From Pseudomonas fluorescens (lineage in GTDB: Bacteria > Pseudomonadota > Gammaproteobacteria > Pseudomonadales > Pseudomonadaceae), in assembly GCF_902498185.1 (NCBI RefSeq), contig NZ_CABVIX010000003.1, forward strand, positions 428,732-492,731: a DNA stretch of 64,000 bases, given 5' to 3'. Made by a program: the position numbers and the translations under genes. The notes beneath the pieces were generated by a model. It ran no database searches. It saw only the letters and a program-made list of their open reading frames with translations, and had not been told where the DNA came from. Within the stretch, counting starts at the first letter, position 1. Each line of letters starts with the position of its first letter. Below, in pieces: positions 25,565 through 34,366 of the stretch.

Positions 25565-26263
25565 TCAGGCCGCCCCTTCTGGAGTGGGCACTCCGCGCAG
25601 CGCACGTTCCTTGCGCAGCACGTCGAGACGCGAGCCGTGATAGCGGGTTTCGCGGAAGAACTTCCAGCGGCCGAACAGGCCATAGACGTGGGTCACGCGC
25701 CCCTGCTCGTGATACCCCATGCGCAAGTGCAGCTTCATCGCCGGCACGTTGTGGGTCTCGACGACATCCACCACCTTGTTGCAGCCCTTGGCGCGCATGG
25801 TTTCCCACAGAGCGATCTGTGCATCGGCCGAAAGCCGGCTGCCGAAGAATCGGCGAATCATCTCTCCACCAAACTCGAAGAACTCGCCAGGCTTCACCGG
25901 GAAGGTGCAGCCGTAGTAATGGCGGTCATGGTAGTCGCGCACGCTTGCCCAGATGAAGGCAATCGCATCGCCCTGCTCGTCCAGGTACATGTGTCCGGTG
26001 TGGCCTTCGGCGGCCAGCTCGCGCATGGTTTCGACCCGATCACCGAAGTGCCGGGCGAACGCATCGGCATTCTGCGTGGTGATGTCGACTCGTTTTACGG
26101 GGGGATGGTCCCTGAGGGCATGAGGCCCTACCGGAGTGACCAGATCGCGCTCCATCCAGAGCAATTCCCAATGGAAGAACACGTAGCGTTCGACGAAAGT
26201 GTCGAAGGTTCGACGCAGGCCTTTTTGCCTGAGTCTTTCTTGTATTTTTTTCAGTTTACCCAT
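25565..26263 (-). CDS. GNAT-family N-acetyltransferase
   Basis: 232 residues from the ATG at 26263, which follows a GGGAGG site at six bases. A basic N-terminus (MGKLKKIQERLRQKGLRRTF) leads into a GNAT fold; ETHNVPAMKLHLRMGYHEQGRV is the typical C-terminal beta-bulge region binding acetyl-CoA. The residues HVYGLFGRWKFFRETRYHGSR follow. Target unknown. It converges with hopJ and is in the same direction as fabV upstream. Confidence 0.8.
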   Translation of the reverse strand: MGKLKKIQERLRQKGLRRTFDTFVERYVFFHWELLWMERDLVTPVGPHALRDHPPVKRVDITTQNADAFARHFGDRVETMRELAAEGHTGHMYLDEQGDAIAFIWASVRDYHDRHYYGCTFPVKPGEFFEFGGEMIRRFFGSRLSADAQIALWETMRAKGCNKVVDVVETHNVPAMKLHLRMGYHEQGRVTHVYGLFGRWKFFRETRYHGSRLDVLRKERALRGVPTPEGAA

Positions 26264-26384
26264 ACTGCCTCCCAAGCCATGGCGAAGTTGCCAAGCCAAT
26301 AAGAGCGGTATAGATCAGGGCCAGCGTAGCATGGCAATGCGCCAGCGAAAAAATTGTTACAAGCCGTTAACAGTAGGGAAGCAG

Positions 26385-26417
26385 GACCGTGCAGTCACTA
26401 AAAAGGCCTGCACGGTC
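26385..26417 (-). terminator. Hairpin after fabV, probable terminator
   Basis: A 10-bp perfect stem (gaccgtgcag and ctgcacggtc) with a 13-base loop, 11 bp after the fabV stop on the minus strand. No long T-run follows, so efficiency is uncertain. Confidence 0.5.
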
Positions 26418-26427
26418 ATAGACTTAC

Positions 26428-27627
26428 TTACAGTTCAATGCAGTCGAACCGTACGTCGGTTGCAACGTCTTCGTCATAATTGACGTCGCTGCGCTCGAAA
26501 CCGAACAGATTAAGGAACTCGCGCTTGTAGCCCTTGTAGTCGGTCAGCTCGAACAGATTCTCGGTGGTCACCTGTGGCCACAGGGCCTTGCAGGCATCCT
26601 GCACGTCATCGCGCAGTTCCCAATCGTCCAGGCGCAGACGGCCTTCCTCGTCAACCTCGGCTGGGGCGCCGTCCTCACGGAACAGGCGATCGCGGAACAG
26701 GCGGTTGAGCTGGTCGCCGGTGCCTTCATGAACCGCCTTCTCTTTCATGATCTTGAAGACCATGGACAGGTACAGCGGCATCACCGGGATGGCCGAGCTG
26801 GCCTGGGTGACCACGGACTTGAGCACCGCTACGTTGGCGCCGCCGCCGACTTTCTGGTCCAGGCGCTTGGCGGTTTCGTCCAGGTCCTGCTTGGCCTTGC
26901 CCAGGGCGCCGTGCCAGTAGATCGGCCAGGTGATTTCGGTACCGATGTAGCTGAAGGCCACGGTGCGCGCCTTGTCAGCCAGCACGCCGGCATCCGACAG
27001 GGCATCGATCCACAGCTGCCAGTCCTGGCCACCCATGACGGTGATGGTGTCGGCGATTTCCTGCTCGGATGCAGGCTCGATCGACGCCTCGATGATGGTG
27101 TCCTTGTTGGTGTCGATCGCGGTCGACTTGTACGGCTGGCCGATCGGCTTGAGCGCCGAGCGCACCAGTTCACCGGTCTGCGGCAGCTTGCGCACGGGGG
27201 ACGCCAGCGAGTAGATGACCAGATCGACCTGGCCGCCCATTTCGTTCTTGATCAGCTCGATGACCTTGGCGCGGGCTTCGTCCGAGAAGGCATCACCGTT
27301 GATCGACTTGCTGTACAGGCCTTCGGCCTTGGCGAACTTGTCGAAGGCGGCGGCGTTGTACCAGCCGGCGGTGCCTGGCTTGGTCTCGGTGCCGGGTTTT
27401 TCGAAGAACACGCCCAGGGTGTCGGCCTTGAAGCCGAAAGCAGCGGTGATGCGCGCCGCCAGGCCGTAGCCGCTGGAAGCACCGATCACCAGGACCTTCT
27501 TCGGCCCATCCTCGCGCACGCCCAGCTTGCGGGTGGCTTCGATCTGGTCACGGACATTGAGCTCACAGCCTTTCGGGTGAGTCGTGGTGCAGATGAAACC
27601 GCGGACTTTAGGATGAATGATGGCCAA
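26428..27627 (-). CDS. fabV: Trans-2-enoyl-CoA/ACP reductase (FabV)
   Basis: 399 residues, the usual FabV length. NADH-dependent enoyl-ACP reductase of fatty-acid synthesis, the triclosan-resistant type found in Pseudomonas. The N-terminus [20 protein letters not shown], the cofactor loop [19 protein letters not shown], and the active-site [20 protein letters not shown] (Tyr-x8-Lys region) are complete. Single gene with its own upstream region and a hairpin downstream. Confidence 0.95.
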   Translation of the reverse strand: MAIIHPKVRGFICTTTHPKGCELNVRDQIEATRKLGVREDGPKKVLVIGASSGYGLAARITAAFGFKADTLGVFFEKPGTETKPGTAGWYNAAAFDKFAKAEGLYSKSINGDAFSDEARAKVIELIKNEMGGQVDLVIYSLASPVRKLPQTGELVRSALKPIGQPYKSTAIDTNKDTIIEASIEPASEQEIADTITVMGGQDWQLWIDALSDAGVLADKARTVAFSYIGTEITWPIYWHGALGKAKQDLDETAKRLDQKVGGGANVAVLKSVVTQASSAIPVMPLYLSMVFKIMKEKAVHEGTGDQLNRLFRDRLFREDGAPAEVDEEGRLRLDDWELRDDVQDACKALWPQVTTENLFELTDYKGYKREFLNLFGFERSDVNYDEDVATDVRFDCIEL

Positions 27628-27767
27628 TGTCTGTACCTCTTCAGGTGTTTAGGCAGGGCACGCGCGCCGTGGCTGGCGGTGTACCGTTGAATAGAGGGTG
27701 AGACTACACCCGCACGCTATCGGACACATCTTAAGGGTTGCGGACGGGCTTCAAAAGCCGCACCGGC

Positions 27768-28313
27768 TCAGGGAGGCGGGTCTTTTTCAGACAGGCGACG
27801 CCGTCCTGTCAGCATCGACAGCGGCAGGTTCTCGCGCAAGCGCAGGCTTTCGACGATGGCCGCCAGCACATGCACGCAGACCAGCGTCAGCAACGCATTG
27901 GCGAAAAACGCGTGCAGGTCCATCGGCCAGTCGGCGCCCCAGAGTGCGTCCACTTCCTGCGACAGCCAGCCGGTCAGGCCAAGCCCGGCGACGCAGCTCA
28001 TCATCAGCAGCATCACCAGCGCACCTACGGGCGTGTGTCCCAGACGATGATAGGGTTGGCCACGGACCAGCGCCCGCCCATGGGCCAGCAGGCGCATCGA
28101 CGTCGGCCAGAAGTCAGACCAGCGCGCACTGGGCGGCCCGACAAAGCCCCATGCCAGCCGCACCACCAGGCAGGCGAATGCGTAGTAGCCCAGCCACTGG
28201 TGCCAGTCGTCCCCTTCCTCGTTGAAAAAATAATTCGAGAAGAACACCACCGCCAGGGACCCGTGGCACACACGCAGCAGCGGGTCCCAGAGGCGCACCG
28301 TGGCGCCGGGCAT
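27768..28313 (-). CDS. Cytochrome b561-family protein
   Basis: 181 residues with four membrane helices and paired haem histidines: RVCHGSLAVVFFSNYFF, WHQWLGYYAFACLVVRLAWGF, GHTPVGALVMLLMMSC and DLHAFFANALLTLVCVHVLAAI. These di-haem proteins pass electrons in the inner membrane, often to or from PepSY-type periplasmic partners. Its start shares one base with the stop of the small PepSY gene upstream (TGATG), so they form a coupled pair. Confidence 0.88.
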   Translation of the reverse strand: MPGATVRLWDPLLRVCHGSLAVVFFSNYFFNEEGDDWHQWLGYYAFACLVVRLAWGFVGPPSARWSDFWPTSMRLLAHGRALVRGQPYHRLGHTPVGALVMLLMMSCVAGLGLTGWLSQEVDALWGADWPMDLHAFFANALLTLVCVHVLAAIVESLRLRENLPLSMLTGRRRLSEKDPPP

Positions 28314-28579
28314 CAGTCCTCGATCTCGGTCTTGACCGCCTTGCCGGTGACCGGGTCATGGTAGATCTCGACCTTGCGGCCATCCTTGTCGAAGCCGTAG
28401 ATCTCGTAGCAGTTGCCCTTGGTGACCTTGAACTTGTTGATGCGGTAGCCCTGCTCCTTGAGCTTGGCCTGGAACTGCTCCGGGTCTTGCCAGGTACTGC
28501 GCTCGGCGGTGGTGCACTCAGTGGCAGCGACGGCGGCGGTGCTGCCGAGCAGCAGTGCGATGGCGATCAGGTTACGCAT
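28313..28579 (-). CDS. Secreted PepSY domain protein
   Basis: 88 residues. Signal peptide MRNLIAIALLLGSTAAVAATE with an AVAA cleavage site, then one PepSY domain (LKEQGYRINKFKVTKGNCYEI, then DGRKVEIYHDPVTGKAV). Two cysteines (in TECTTAE and KGNCYEI) could form a disulfide. It is translationally coupled to the cytochrome b561 gene. A periplasmic redox or metal role is likely but not proven. Confidence 0.85.
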   Translation of the reverse strand: MRNLIAIALLLGSTAAVAATECTTAERSTWQDPEQFQAKLKEQGYRINKFKVTKGNCYEIYGFDKDGRKVEIYHDPVTGKAVKTEIED

Positions 28580-28704
28580 GGCGGAAACTCCGATGGGGTG
28601 ACACGGTTTCACTGTAGCGGTCCATCGACGTTGTGCTACCCGCTTTTGCGCAGTCCGTCCGATCGAGTAATCTCGGCTGACCGCTACGGATAACGGTGAG
28701 CCCC

Positions 28705-29241
28705 ATGCAAGTACGCGCGATCAGCCTCCATGACCTGGAGAGTTTCTACGACCTGTTTTGCGAAGTTAATGGCGAGGGGCTGTTCTCCTCGCGCGCCACG
28801 CCCCCACCCAAGCACGCCGTCGCCCGAGCGCTGGCGCAAGTCGTCGCGAATGACTGGCCGTTGTATGTGATCGAACAGGACGGCGTCATCCTCGCCTCGG
28901 CCGAGGCTTATCCGGAGAGTTTCTGCTGCAAGAGCGGGAGCCCGTTGATCGGGGTACTGGGCATGCAGGTGAAGCACGGCTACCGCCGCCGCGGGTACGG
29001 CGCGCTGCTGCTGCACGCCGTGATCGAGCACGGGAAGCGGCTGGGGTTCGAGGCGATCGAGCTGACGGTCCTCAAGTCCAATGCCGCAGCGCGGGCCTTG
29101 TATGACAAGGTCGGGTTCGCGTGGGTCGAGGACTTGTTGCCCTGCGTGTTGCCAAGTGGCCAGGAGGACCAGCTGGAGAAGATGCGGCTCGGACTTGCCC
29201 GCGATCCCGAACAAGGCCCGGGCTACCTGCAGGCGGTGTAG
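28705..29241 (+). CDS. GNAT-family N-acetyltransferase
   Basis: 178 residues starting MQVRAISLHDLESFYDLFCE. The acetyl-CoA loop VKHGYRRRGYGALLLHAVIEHG (Q/RxxGxG/A type) and the C-terminal SNAAARALYDKVGFAWVED are textbook GNAT. A GTG at 28696 in frame is possible, but GGTGAG four bases before the ATG at 28705 supports the latter. Substrate unknown. It is the last ordinary gene before the accessory stretch. Confidence 0.87.
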   Translation: MQVRAISLHDLESFYDLFCEVNGEGLFSSRATPPPKHAVARALAQVVANDWPLYVIEQDGVILASAEAYPESFCCKSGSPLIGVLGMQVKHGYRRRGYGALLLHAVIEHGKRLGFEAIELTVLKSNAAARALYDKVGFAWVEDLLPCVLPSGQEDQLEKMRLGLARDPEQGPGYLQAV

Positions 29242-29319
29242 CGACGGGCCTCTGTCTTTGATGAGACCTGGCAAGGCAGCCCTACAGATACAGCAGGGCG
29301 TTCAAGCCTGCACCGGATC

Positions 29320-29605
29320 TGGACTGCCCCCAAAAAGTTGGACAGTTCTATGCTGCCGCCTGGGTCCTGTACTCGACAGGGCTCAGGCCATTGAGCCTCA
29401 GCTTGATGCGGTCATGGTTGTAGTAGTGGATGTACTCATCCAGGCCCGCTTTCAATTCATCAACACTCTCAAACCGCTTGAGGTAGAAAAATTCTGACTT
29501 GAGCGTGCCGAAGAAGCTTTCCATAGCTGCATTATCCAGGCAATTGCCTTTACGAGACATGCTTTGCTTCACCCCACAACTGCGCAGTTTTTGGCGATAC
29601 TGAGC
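29320..29605 (-). mobile_element. Remnant of an IS3-family (IS150-group-like) insertion sequence
   Basis: The right end is kept: the terminal inverted repeat tggactgcccccaaaaagtt begins at about 29320 and continues ggac. The last ~85 codons of the transposase follow. The element breaks off near 29605, where transposase similarity stops, so at least 1 kb including the left end is lost. No intact partner end was found in the window. Confidence 0.82.
29348..29605 (-). pseudogene. IS3-family transposase (OrfB), C-terminal fragment
   Basis: The residues [20 protein letters not shown] and [20 protein letters not shown], then [20 protein letters not shown] to [15 protein letters not shown] are the end of an IS3 OrfB integrase domain with the last catalytic Glu (AMESFF). 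The two earlier DDE aspartates are missing. Upstream the open frame continues into unrelated sequence (to 29737), a chance fusion. Confidence 0.85.
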
Positions 29606-29764
29606 AGGGCCAATTAGGCTGCAGGTCGCTACAAGCCTTGATTGGGGTGCGGAGACAGAAACCAAATTTCGATGCTTTTGCCCAGAAAAATCGGAGATCG
29701 CTAGGAAAAACACCTGATTCTTATCCCTAATCTCCATGCACTTCTAAGGTCCTAGTCTTAGCTG

Positions 29765-29965
29765 TCAGCACTGATAGCGGTCTTTGATCACCCGGCCATA
29801 GTAGACACCCACTGATGGTGCATTCATCAACCCCTGATGCACCTCCGGTGGTACTTGGCAAAAATCGTATGTACGCCCTTGCTTAAAGGTGATCTTCATC
29901 CTCTGGGTGATAGCGTCGTAGCCAACAGCACTGATGGCAGAAGACCTAACCGGAACCATTTGCAT
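29765..29965 (-). CDS. KTSC domain-containing protein
   Basis: 66 residues starting MQMVPVRSSAISAVGYDAIT. The KTSC fold is recognisable by SSAISAVGYD, then KITFKQGRTYDFCQVPPEV, APSVGVYYGRVIKDRYQC. KTSC domains occur alone or fused to toxin, phage and nucleic-acid modules, and their role is unclear. The ATG at 29965 follows a GAGGG site; an earlier in-frame ATG at 30004 has none. It lies 84 bp after the Fic gene, same strand, and may be co-transcribed. Confidence 0.75.
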   Translation of the reverse strand: MQMVPVRSSAISAVGYDAITQRMKITFKQGRTYDFCQVPPEVHQGLMNAPSVGVYYGRVIKDRYQC

Positions 29966-30049
29966 CGCGTATTCCCTCGCTCGTGTACTGACCATGATGG
30001 CCATCAGGAACAGATAGCCGTGTCTGTTCCCCTAAAAACCGCGCCTTCC

Positions 30050-31204
30050 TCACGGTTTATCAAGTGGCTCAGGAATGAACCCTTGCTCTCGCAGCGCCTT
30101 GATCACTCCTCGAATCAAGTAGTTGTTGGAGAAGCCAATCGTGTACTGCCTCGAACCTGCGGTGACCGGAAGCAGCATGCCCTGCTCTACCAGCTTCTTG
30201 ATCTGGTAAGTGCGCTGACCCGATGTGAGCTTGGGCAGCGCTTGAGCGATGTCGCCAGACCTCACTACTTTCAGCCTGATCGCGCAGGCAAGGATTTGCT
30301 CCTCGGCCTCGGTAATCCACGCTCGGCTACGTGCAAAGCTCACCGCCGGCGAAAGGATGCATTTAGTCAAATAGCCATAGTTGGTGAGCTTATCCACCTT
30401 CTCGAGCTCGTCACGAATGCCCTCTAGCACATAAATGCACCATGCCTCCAAGCCAGCCGAGGTACCGGTGTCGGCCTTCCCCAACATGGCGTAATACTTT
30501 TCCCGGTCGTTACAAAACACTGCGGTAGGGTTCAGTACTCTCCCGCCTACGTTCACGTTAAAGCCGTACTTCATCAACAATGCATATGTCAACAGCCGCA
30601 CCACCCGCCCATTGCCGTTACCAAACGGGTGTATCCAGCCGAAGCGGTGATGCGCAAGCGCGACCTTCATCAGTGCGTATTTCGGTGAGTCGTCATGGTT
30701 GATGAAGCTGACAAGCTCCTGCATGTACTGGGACACCAGGACAGCATCCGGCGGAAGGTGATCCGACTGAGAGATTCTCACTGGCCCTGCCCGGTAGGCA
30801 CCGGGGGTTTTGTCTCCTTCGCGCCTCAGATCAAGCACGGTCATGGCGTGCAGCTCTCGGATCGTATGCTCTGTCAGATCCACACCGGGCTTCATCAGCC
30901 CTTCGATGTAGTCTATGGCCTTTTCGATGTTGGCCACCTCTAGCAACTGATCGGTGCTTTCAGCCTTGCCTTCGACCTTGCTCTCGATGTAGTCCGCCAG
31001 CGTGGTATGGTTTCCCTCGATTCGCGCTGACCCCAAGCTCTCCAGCGTGTGGAAGATCGCTTTCAGCTGGAAGAACACCTGAGGTGGGGTGTCCCCTTCC
31101 AATCGCAGTCTACGCAGGAACTCCAGCTCGCTGAGCACGTCGACCAGAGGGGAGTCGAAGGACGGATTCAGCAGCTGAAGGTCGTGATGAGAAAACTTGG
31201 TCAT
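30050..31204 (-). CDS. Class II Fic-family AMP-transferase with C-terminal winged helix
   Basis: 384 residues from the ATG at 31204. The Fic core motif [12 protein letters not shown] is complete (about residues 192-203), including the catalytic His and the phosphate-binding GNGR. The inhibitory motif SARIEGN (S59, E63, G64) lies in the N-terminal helix, the class II arrangement in which the Glu blocks ATP in cis. A C-terminal winged-helix part ([35 protein letters not shown]) suggests DNA binding and self-regulation. Target protein unknown. An ATG at 31237 in frame is possible. Confidence 0.88.
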   Translation of the reverse strand: MTKFSHHDLQLLNPSFDSPLVDVLSELEFLRRLRLEGDTPPQVFFQLKAIFHTLESLGSARIEGNHTTLADYIESKVEGKAESTDQLLEVANIEKAIDYIEGLMKPGVDLTEHTIRELHAMTVLDLRREGDKTPGAYRAGPVRISQSDHLPPDAVLVSQYMQELVSFINHDDSPKYALMKVALAHHRFGWIHPFGNGNGRVVRLLTYALLMKYGFNVNVGGRVLNPTAVFCNDREKYYAMLGKADTGTSAGLEAWCIYVLEGIRDELEKVDKLTNYGYLTKCILSPAVSFARSRAWITEAEEQILACAIRLKVVRSGDIAQALPKLTSGQRTYQIKKLVEQGMLLPVTAGSRQYTIGFSNNYLIRGVIKALREQGFIPEPLDKP

Positions 31205-31229
31205 CTTTGAACTATCTCTAAGCGGTGAA

Positions 31230-31305
31230 CGCAACATCTCAAAAAAATTTCACTTTCCGCCTGTGGATACTGGGCGAAACAGGAATTGAGAATACGCAAC
31301 ATCTC
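31230..31305. repeat. Direct repeat upstream of the Fic gene
   Basis: cgcaacatctc occurs twice in direct orientation, at 31230-31240 and 31295-31305, in the AT-rich region before the Fic gene. The copies are 65 bp apart, about six helical turns. As the Fic protein ends in a winged helix, these may be its own operator sites; chance is not excluded. Confidence 0.4.
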
Positions 31306-31400
31306 TAACCCCGTCCAAGCACAAGTGAAAAAAGGCGGGGGAAAATTGGTATTGGGCATTACCACACACTTACCATAGGAGGCTTTCCAATTGCCAAGAA

Positions 31401-31422
31401 TATATGCGTAAATCCGAATATA
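31401..31422. promoter_or_regulatory. Possible ArsR operator
   Basis: tatatgcgtaa-atccgaatata is an imperfect 22-bp palindrome (8 of 11 positions pair), 27 bp before the arsR ATG at 31449. It shares the atatgcg core with known ars operators of enterobacteria. ArsR represses its own operon by binding such a site and leaves it when it binds arsenite. Confidence 0.45.
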
Positions 31423-31448
31423 CAGATGAACACATACAAAGGCCTACC

Positions 31449-31799
31449 ATGCCCCTCTCCCCTCCCGCTGTCTTCAAGTGCCTCGGCGATGAAACACGAG
31501 CCCGGATCATGCTGATGCTGTTCGCCGAAGATGAACTCTGCGTGTGCGAACTCATCTGGGCGCTCGATGACAACCAGCCGAAGGTGTCTCGGCATCTGGC
31601 CCAGCTTCGAGCCTGTGGACTGTTGGAGGATCGCCGCCAGGGACAGTGGATCTACTACCGACTGCACCCCGAACTCCCCGAGTGGATCAAGGGCGTGCTC
31701 GAGGTGACTCTTGAAGCGCATCGGACCTGGGTTCACGTCGATCAAGGTCGCCTTGCATCCATGCAAGACCGCCCCGTGCGCCAGACTTCCTGCTGCTGA
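31449..31799 (+). CDS. arsR: ArsR arsenite-responsive repressor
   Basis: 116 residues from the ATG at 31449. The As(III) sensor cysteines are in ELCVCEL in the recognition-helix region, as in enterobacterial ArsR; the winged helix follows (DNQPKVSRHLAQLRACGLL, RQGQWIYYRL). A further start at 31404 would add 15 residues not found in the family and would read through the putative operator, so it is not chosen. First gene of arsRBC; the gap to arsB is 9 bp. Confidence 0.92.
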   Translation: MPLSPPAVFKCLGDETRARIMLMLFAEDELCVCELIWALDDNQPKVSRHLAQLRACGLLEDRRQGQWIYYRLHPELPEWIKGVLEVTLEAHRTWVHVDQGRLASMQDRPVRQTSCC

Positions 31800-31808
31800 G
31801 GGCCGCAA

Positions 31809-33098
31809 ATGCTTATCGCCGTCCTGATCTTCGTCCTTACACTCACGCTGGTCATCTGGCAACCCAAGGGCCTTGGCGTTGGCTGGAGTGCCGCAGCAGG
31901 CGCCATCCTGGCGTTGCTCACTGGCGTGGTCAGCCTGAGTGATGTCCCCGTTGTGTGGGACATCGTGTGGAACGCCACCGCCACGTTCATCGCGGTGATC
32001 ATCATCAGCCTGCTGCTCGATGAAGCCGGGTTCTTCGAATGGGCAGCCTTGCACATGGCTCGATGGGGACGAGGCAATGGCGGGCGTCTGTTCGCGCTGA
32101 TGGTCCTGCTGGGTGCGGCTGTCTCGGCATTGTTCGCCAACGATGGCGCCGCCCTGATCCTCACCCCCATCGTCATCGCGATGCTCACCGCCCTCCGATT
32201 CAGCACTGCCGCCACCCTTGCCTTCGTCATGGCTGCAGGATTCATCGCTGACACGGCAAGCCTGCCCATGGTCGTGTCCAACCTGGTGAACATCGTCTCT
32301 GCCGACTTCTTCGAGGTGGGCTTTGGCGAGTACGCCTCGGTCATGTGGCCCGTGAACCTGGTGAGTGTTGCCGCCACGCTGCTGATGCTCTGGCTGTTCT
32401 ACAGGAAGGACATTCCTGCGCAGTACGACCCCGAGCAACTGGTCGAGCCCAAGCGGGCCATTCGTGACCGCGCCACATTCATTGCCGGCTGGTGGGTGCT
32501 TGCCCTCCTGCTGGCCGGCCTGTTCGCGCTAGAGCCGCTGGGCATTCCCGTCAGCGTTGTCGCTGCCGTATGCGCCGTCATCCTCCTGGTCATCGCAGGC
32601 AAGGGGCACATCATCTCTACACGCAAAGTCATCAAGCATGCCCCGTGGCAAGTCGTGGTGTTCTCGCTGGGGATGTATCTGGTCATCTACGGGTTGCGCA
32701 ATGCAGGCCTGACCGATTCCCTTTCCGCACTGTTCAACTACTTCGCCGGGCATGGCCTCTGGGCCGCCACAATGGGCACGGGCGTCACTGCAGCGTTGCT
32801 GTCCTCGGTGATGAACAACATGCCCAGCGTGCTCATCGGCGCACTCTCGATTCAGGGCAGCGATGCCACGGGGGTGATACAGCAAGCGATGGTCTACGCC
32901 AACGTCATCGGCTGCGACCTGGGCCCGAAATTCACCCCCATCGGCAGCCTCGCCACCCTGCTGTGGCTGCATGTACTGGCGCAGAAGAACATCCGGATCA
33001 CCTGGGGTTACTACTTCAAGGTGGGCACCCTCCTCACCCTCCCTATCCTGCTCGTGACCCTGGCCGCCTTGGTCTTGCGGCTGAGCTTCCACGCCTAG
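31809..33098 (+). CDS. arsB: Arsenite efflux permease ArsB
   Basis: 429 residues, about 12 membrane helices, the normal ArsB length. It expels As(OH)3/Sb(OH)3 driven by the membrane potential. Typical ArsB features: [39 protein letters not shown] and [13 protein letters not shown], with [20 protein letters not shown] near the end. Second gene of arsRBC, 9 bp from both neighbours. Confidence 0.96.
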   Translation: MLIAVLIFVLTLTLVIWQPKGLGVGWSAAAGAILALLTGVVSLSDVPVVWDIVWNATATFIAVIIISLLLDEAGFFEWAALHMARWGRGNGGRLFALMVLLGAAVSALFANDGAALILTPIVIAMLTALRFSTAATLAFVMAAGFIADTASLPMVVSNLVNIVSADFFEVGFGEYASVMWPVNLVSVAATLLMLWLFYRKDIPAQYDPEQLVEPKRAIRDRATFIAGWWVLALLLAGLFALEPLGIPVSVVAAVCAVILLVIAGKGHIISTRKVIKHAPWQVVVFSLGMYLVIYGLRNAGLTDSLSALFNYFAGHGLWAATMGTGVTAALLSSVMNNMPSVLIGALSIQGSDATGVIQQAMVYANVIGCDLGPKFTPIGSLATLLWLHVLAQKNIRITWGYYFKVGTLLTLPILLVTLAALVLRLSFHA

Positions 33099-33107
33099 GA
33101 ACCAATC

Positions 33108-33578
33108 ATGAAAGTGCTGTTCATGTGTACCGCCAACAGTTGCCGCAGTGTGCTGTCGGAGGGTCTGTTCAACCACCTTGCTCCCGAAGGAATGACCGCC
33201 GTGAGTTCCGGCAGCTTTCCAAGCGGGCGCTTGAACCCACGAGCCGTCAGCACCTTGAAGAGCCTCGGGGTCGATACGTCCACGCTGTACAGCAAAGGCT
33301 CCGCGACTTTTCAGGACAGCCCTCCGGACATCGTGATCACGGTGTGCGACAAGGCGAACGGCGAGCCCTGCCCGGTGTACTTCGGGCCATCCGTAAAGAG
33401 CCACTGGGGCTTATCTGATCCTTCGGATGTCCAGGGAAGCGATGAGGAAGTCCAGGCGGTCTTCGATGCCACCGTGGCTCATATTCGCAAGCGGTTCGCT
33501 GCCTTCTTCGCCCTCGAGCACAGTGCGCTCAGCCTCACGGCGCTCAAGCACGCGCTGGATCGGATTGGAGAACTCTGA
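33108..33578 (+). CDS. arsC: Arsenate reductase, thioredoxin/glutaredoxin-linked LMW-phosphatase type
   Basis: 156 residues. Reduces arsenate to arsenite for ArsB. The LMW tyrosine-phosphatase P-loop is MCTANSCRS with nucleophile Cys7 and Arg13 (CX5R); further cysteines lie at CDKANGEPCP. ITVCDKANGEPCPVYFG and HWGLSDPS carry the general acid region. Last intact gene of the ars operon; its stop overlaps the start of a 23-codon leftover (TGATG). Confidence 0.93.
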   Translation: MKVLFMCTANSCRSVLSEGLFNHLAPEGMTAVSSGSFPSGRLNPRAVSTLKSLGVDTSTLYSKGSATFQDSPPDIVITVCDKANGEPCPVYFGPSVKSHWGLSDPSDVQGSDEEVQAVFDATVAHIRKRFAAFFALEHSALSLTALKHALDRIGEL

Positions 33579-33649
33579 TGACCGGCTCCGACCTGGAGGC
33601 GTCGCAGAACTTCCCGGGCCTGGACCTGAAGTTGTTCGAGAGTCTTTAG
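33578..33649 (+). pseudogene. 23-codon leftover at the end of the ars operon (possible arsH remnant)
   Basis: An ATG overlapping the arsC stop (TGATG) opens MTGSDLEASQNFPGLDLKLF, followed by ESL and a TAG. In related operons arsH follows arsC with a coupled start, and ArsH proteins begin with a short region containing PNLD-type residues, which FPGLDLKLF resembles. After the stop nothing like ArsH continues. The identification is weak and rests mainly on position. Confidence 0.35.
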
Positions 33650-33691
33650 CCGTGGCCTCAGATGCGGTCAGATCAGGCATTCTAAGTGCGG

Positions 33692-33721
33692 GCCCAAAGC
33701 ATCCGAATCTCGGCTTTGGGC
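33692..33721 (+). terminator. Hairpin between the ars operon and the Lrp gene
   Basis: A 9-bp perfect stem (gcccaaagc and gctttgggc) with a 12-base loop in the region where arsRBC and the Lrp gene converge. A weak T/A context follows; it may end both transcripts. Confidence 0.45.
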
Positions 33722-33771
33722 GATTCGACAAAAGCCTGGCGGCTTCCTACGTCATCCGCAATGCTTGAACT

Positions 33772-34227
33772 TCACTCCAACGGCAGCGGACGATCTGTGA
33801 TGACATGCTTCATCACTAATGTCGATGTCAGACGCTGTACGTTCGGTAACCTCGACAGTTCCTCATCGTACAGTTTCTGAAATGCAGGGAGATCTGCTGT
33901 TACCACCATCAGCAGGTAATCAGGATCGCCAAAAAGTCTTTGCGCCTGGACGATGTAGGGAACACGCGGTAAAGCATTTTCAAAATCCGCTACCGCCTTT
34001 TGGTGTCCCTCTCGAAGCGTCACAAATACCAGGGAAGAGAAATTGAGTCCTATCTCAGCCGCGGATAGTTGAGCCCGATACCCTTTGATAACTCCTGCAT
34101 CTTCCATCGCCCGAACACGTCGATGGCATGGAGACAGACTGAGACCTACGCGGTCGGCCAATTCCGTCAGCGACTGGCGGCCATCCTGCTGCAGCTCCGC
34201 AAGAATCTTCTTATCAACACGATCCAT
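33772..34227 (-). CDS. Lrp/AsnC-family transcriptional regulator
   Basis: 151 residues. An N-terminal HTH (MDRVDKKILAELQQDGRQSL, ELADRVGLSLSPCHRRVRAM) and a C-terminal RAM effector domain (FSSLVFVTLREGHQKAVADF, GDPDYLLMVVTADL) make a complete Lrp protein. It is divergent from a LysE-family exporter across 139 bp, the classic arrangement in which an Lrp protein induces an amino-acid exporter when its substrate accumulates. Confidence 0.9.
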   Translation of the reverse strand: MDRVDKKILAELQQDGRQSLTELADRVGLSLSPCHRRVRAMEDAGVIKGYRAQLSAAEIGLNFSSLVFVTLREGHQKAVADFENALPRVPYIVQAQRLFGDPDYLLMVVTADLPAFQKLYDEELSRLPNVQRLTSTLVMKHVITDRPLPLE

Positions 34228-34366
34228 TCAGGAAAACCTTCTAATCCAATCTGCATGGGCGGGAATCTTCGAAAGATAATACCACTTGGCTTTCTTTATC
34301 CTTCTATCACAGTTTTCAGGGCCCAAAGCGGCGCCTTGGATTGATGAAAAAGGAAGGGGTTTGGTC

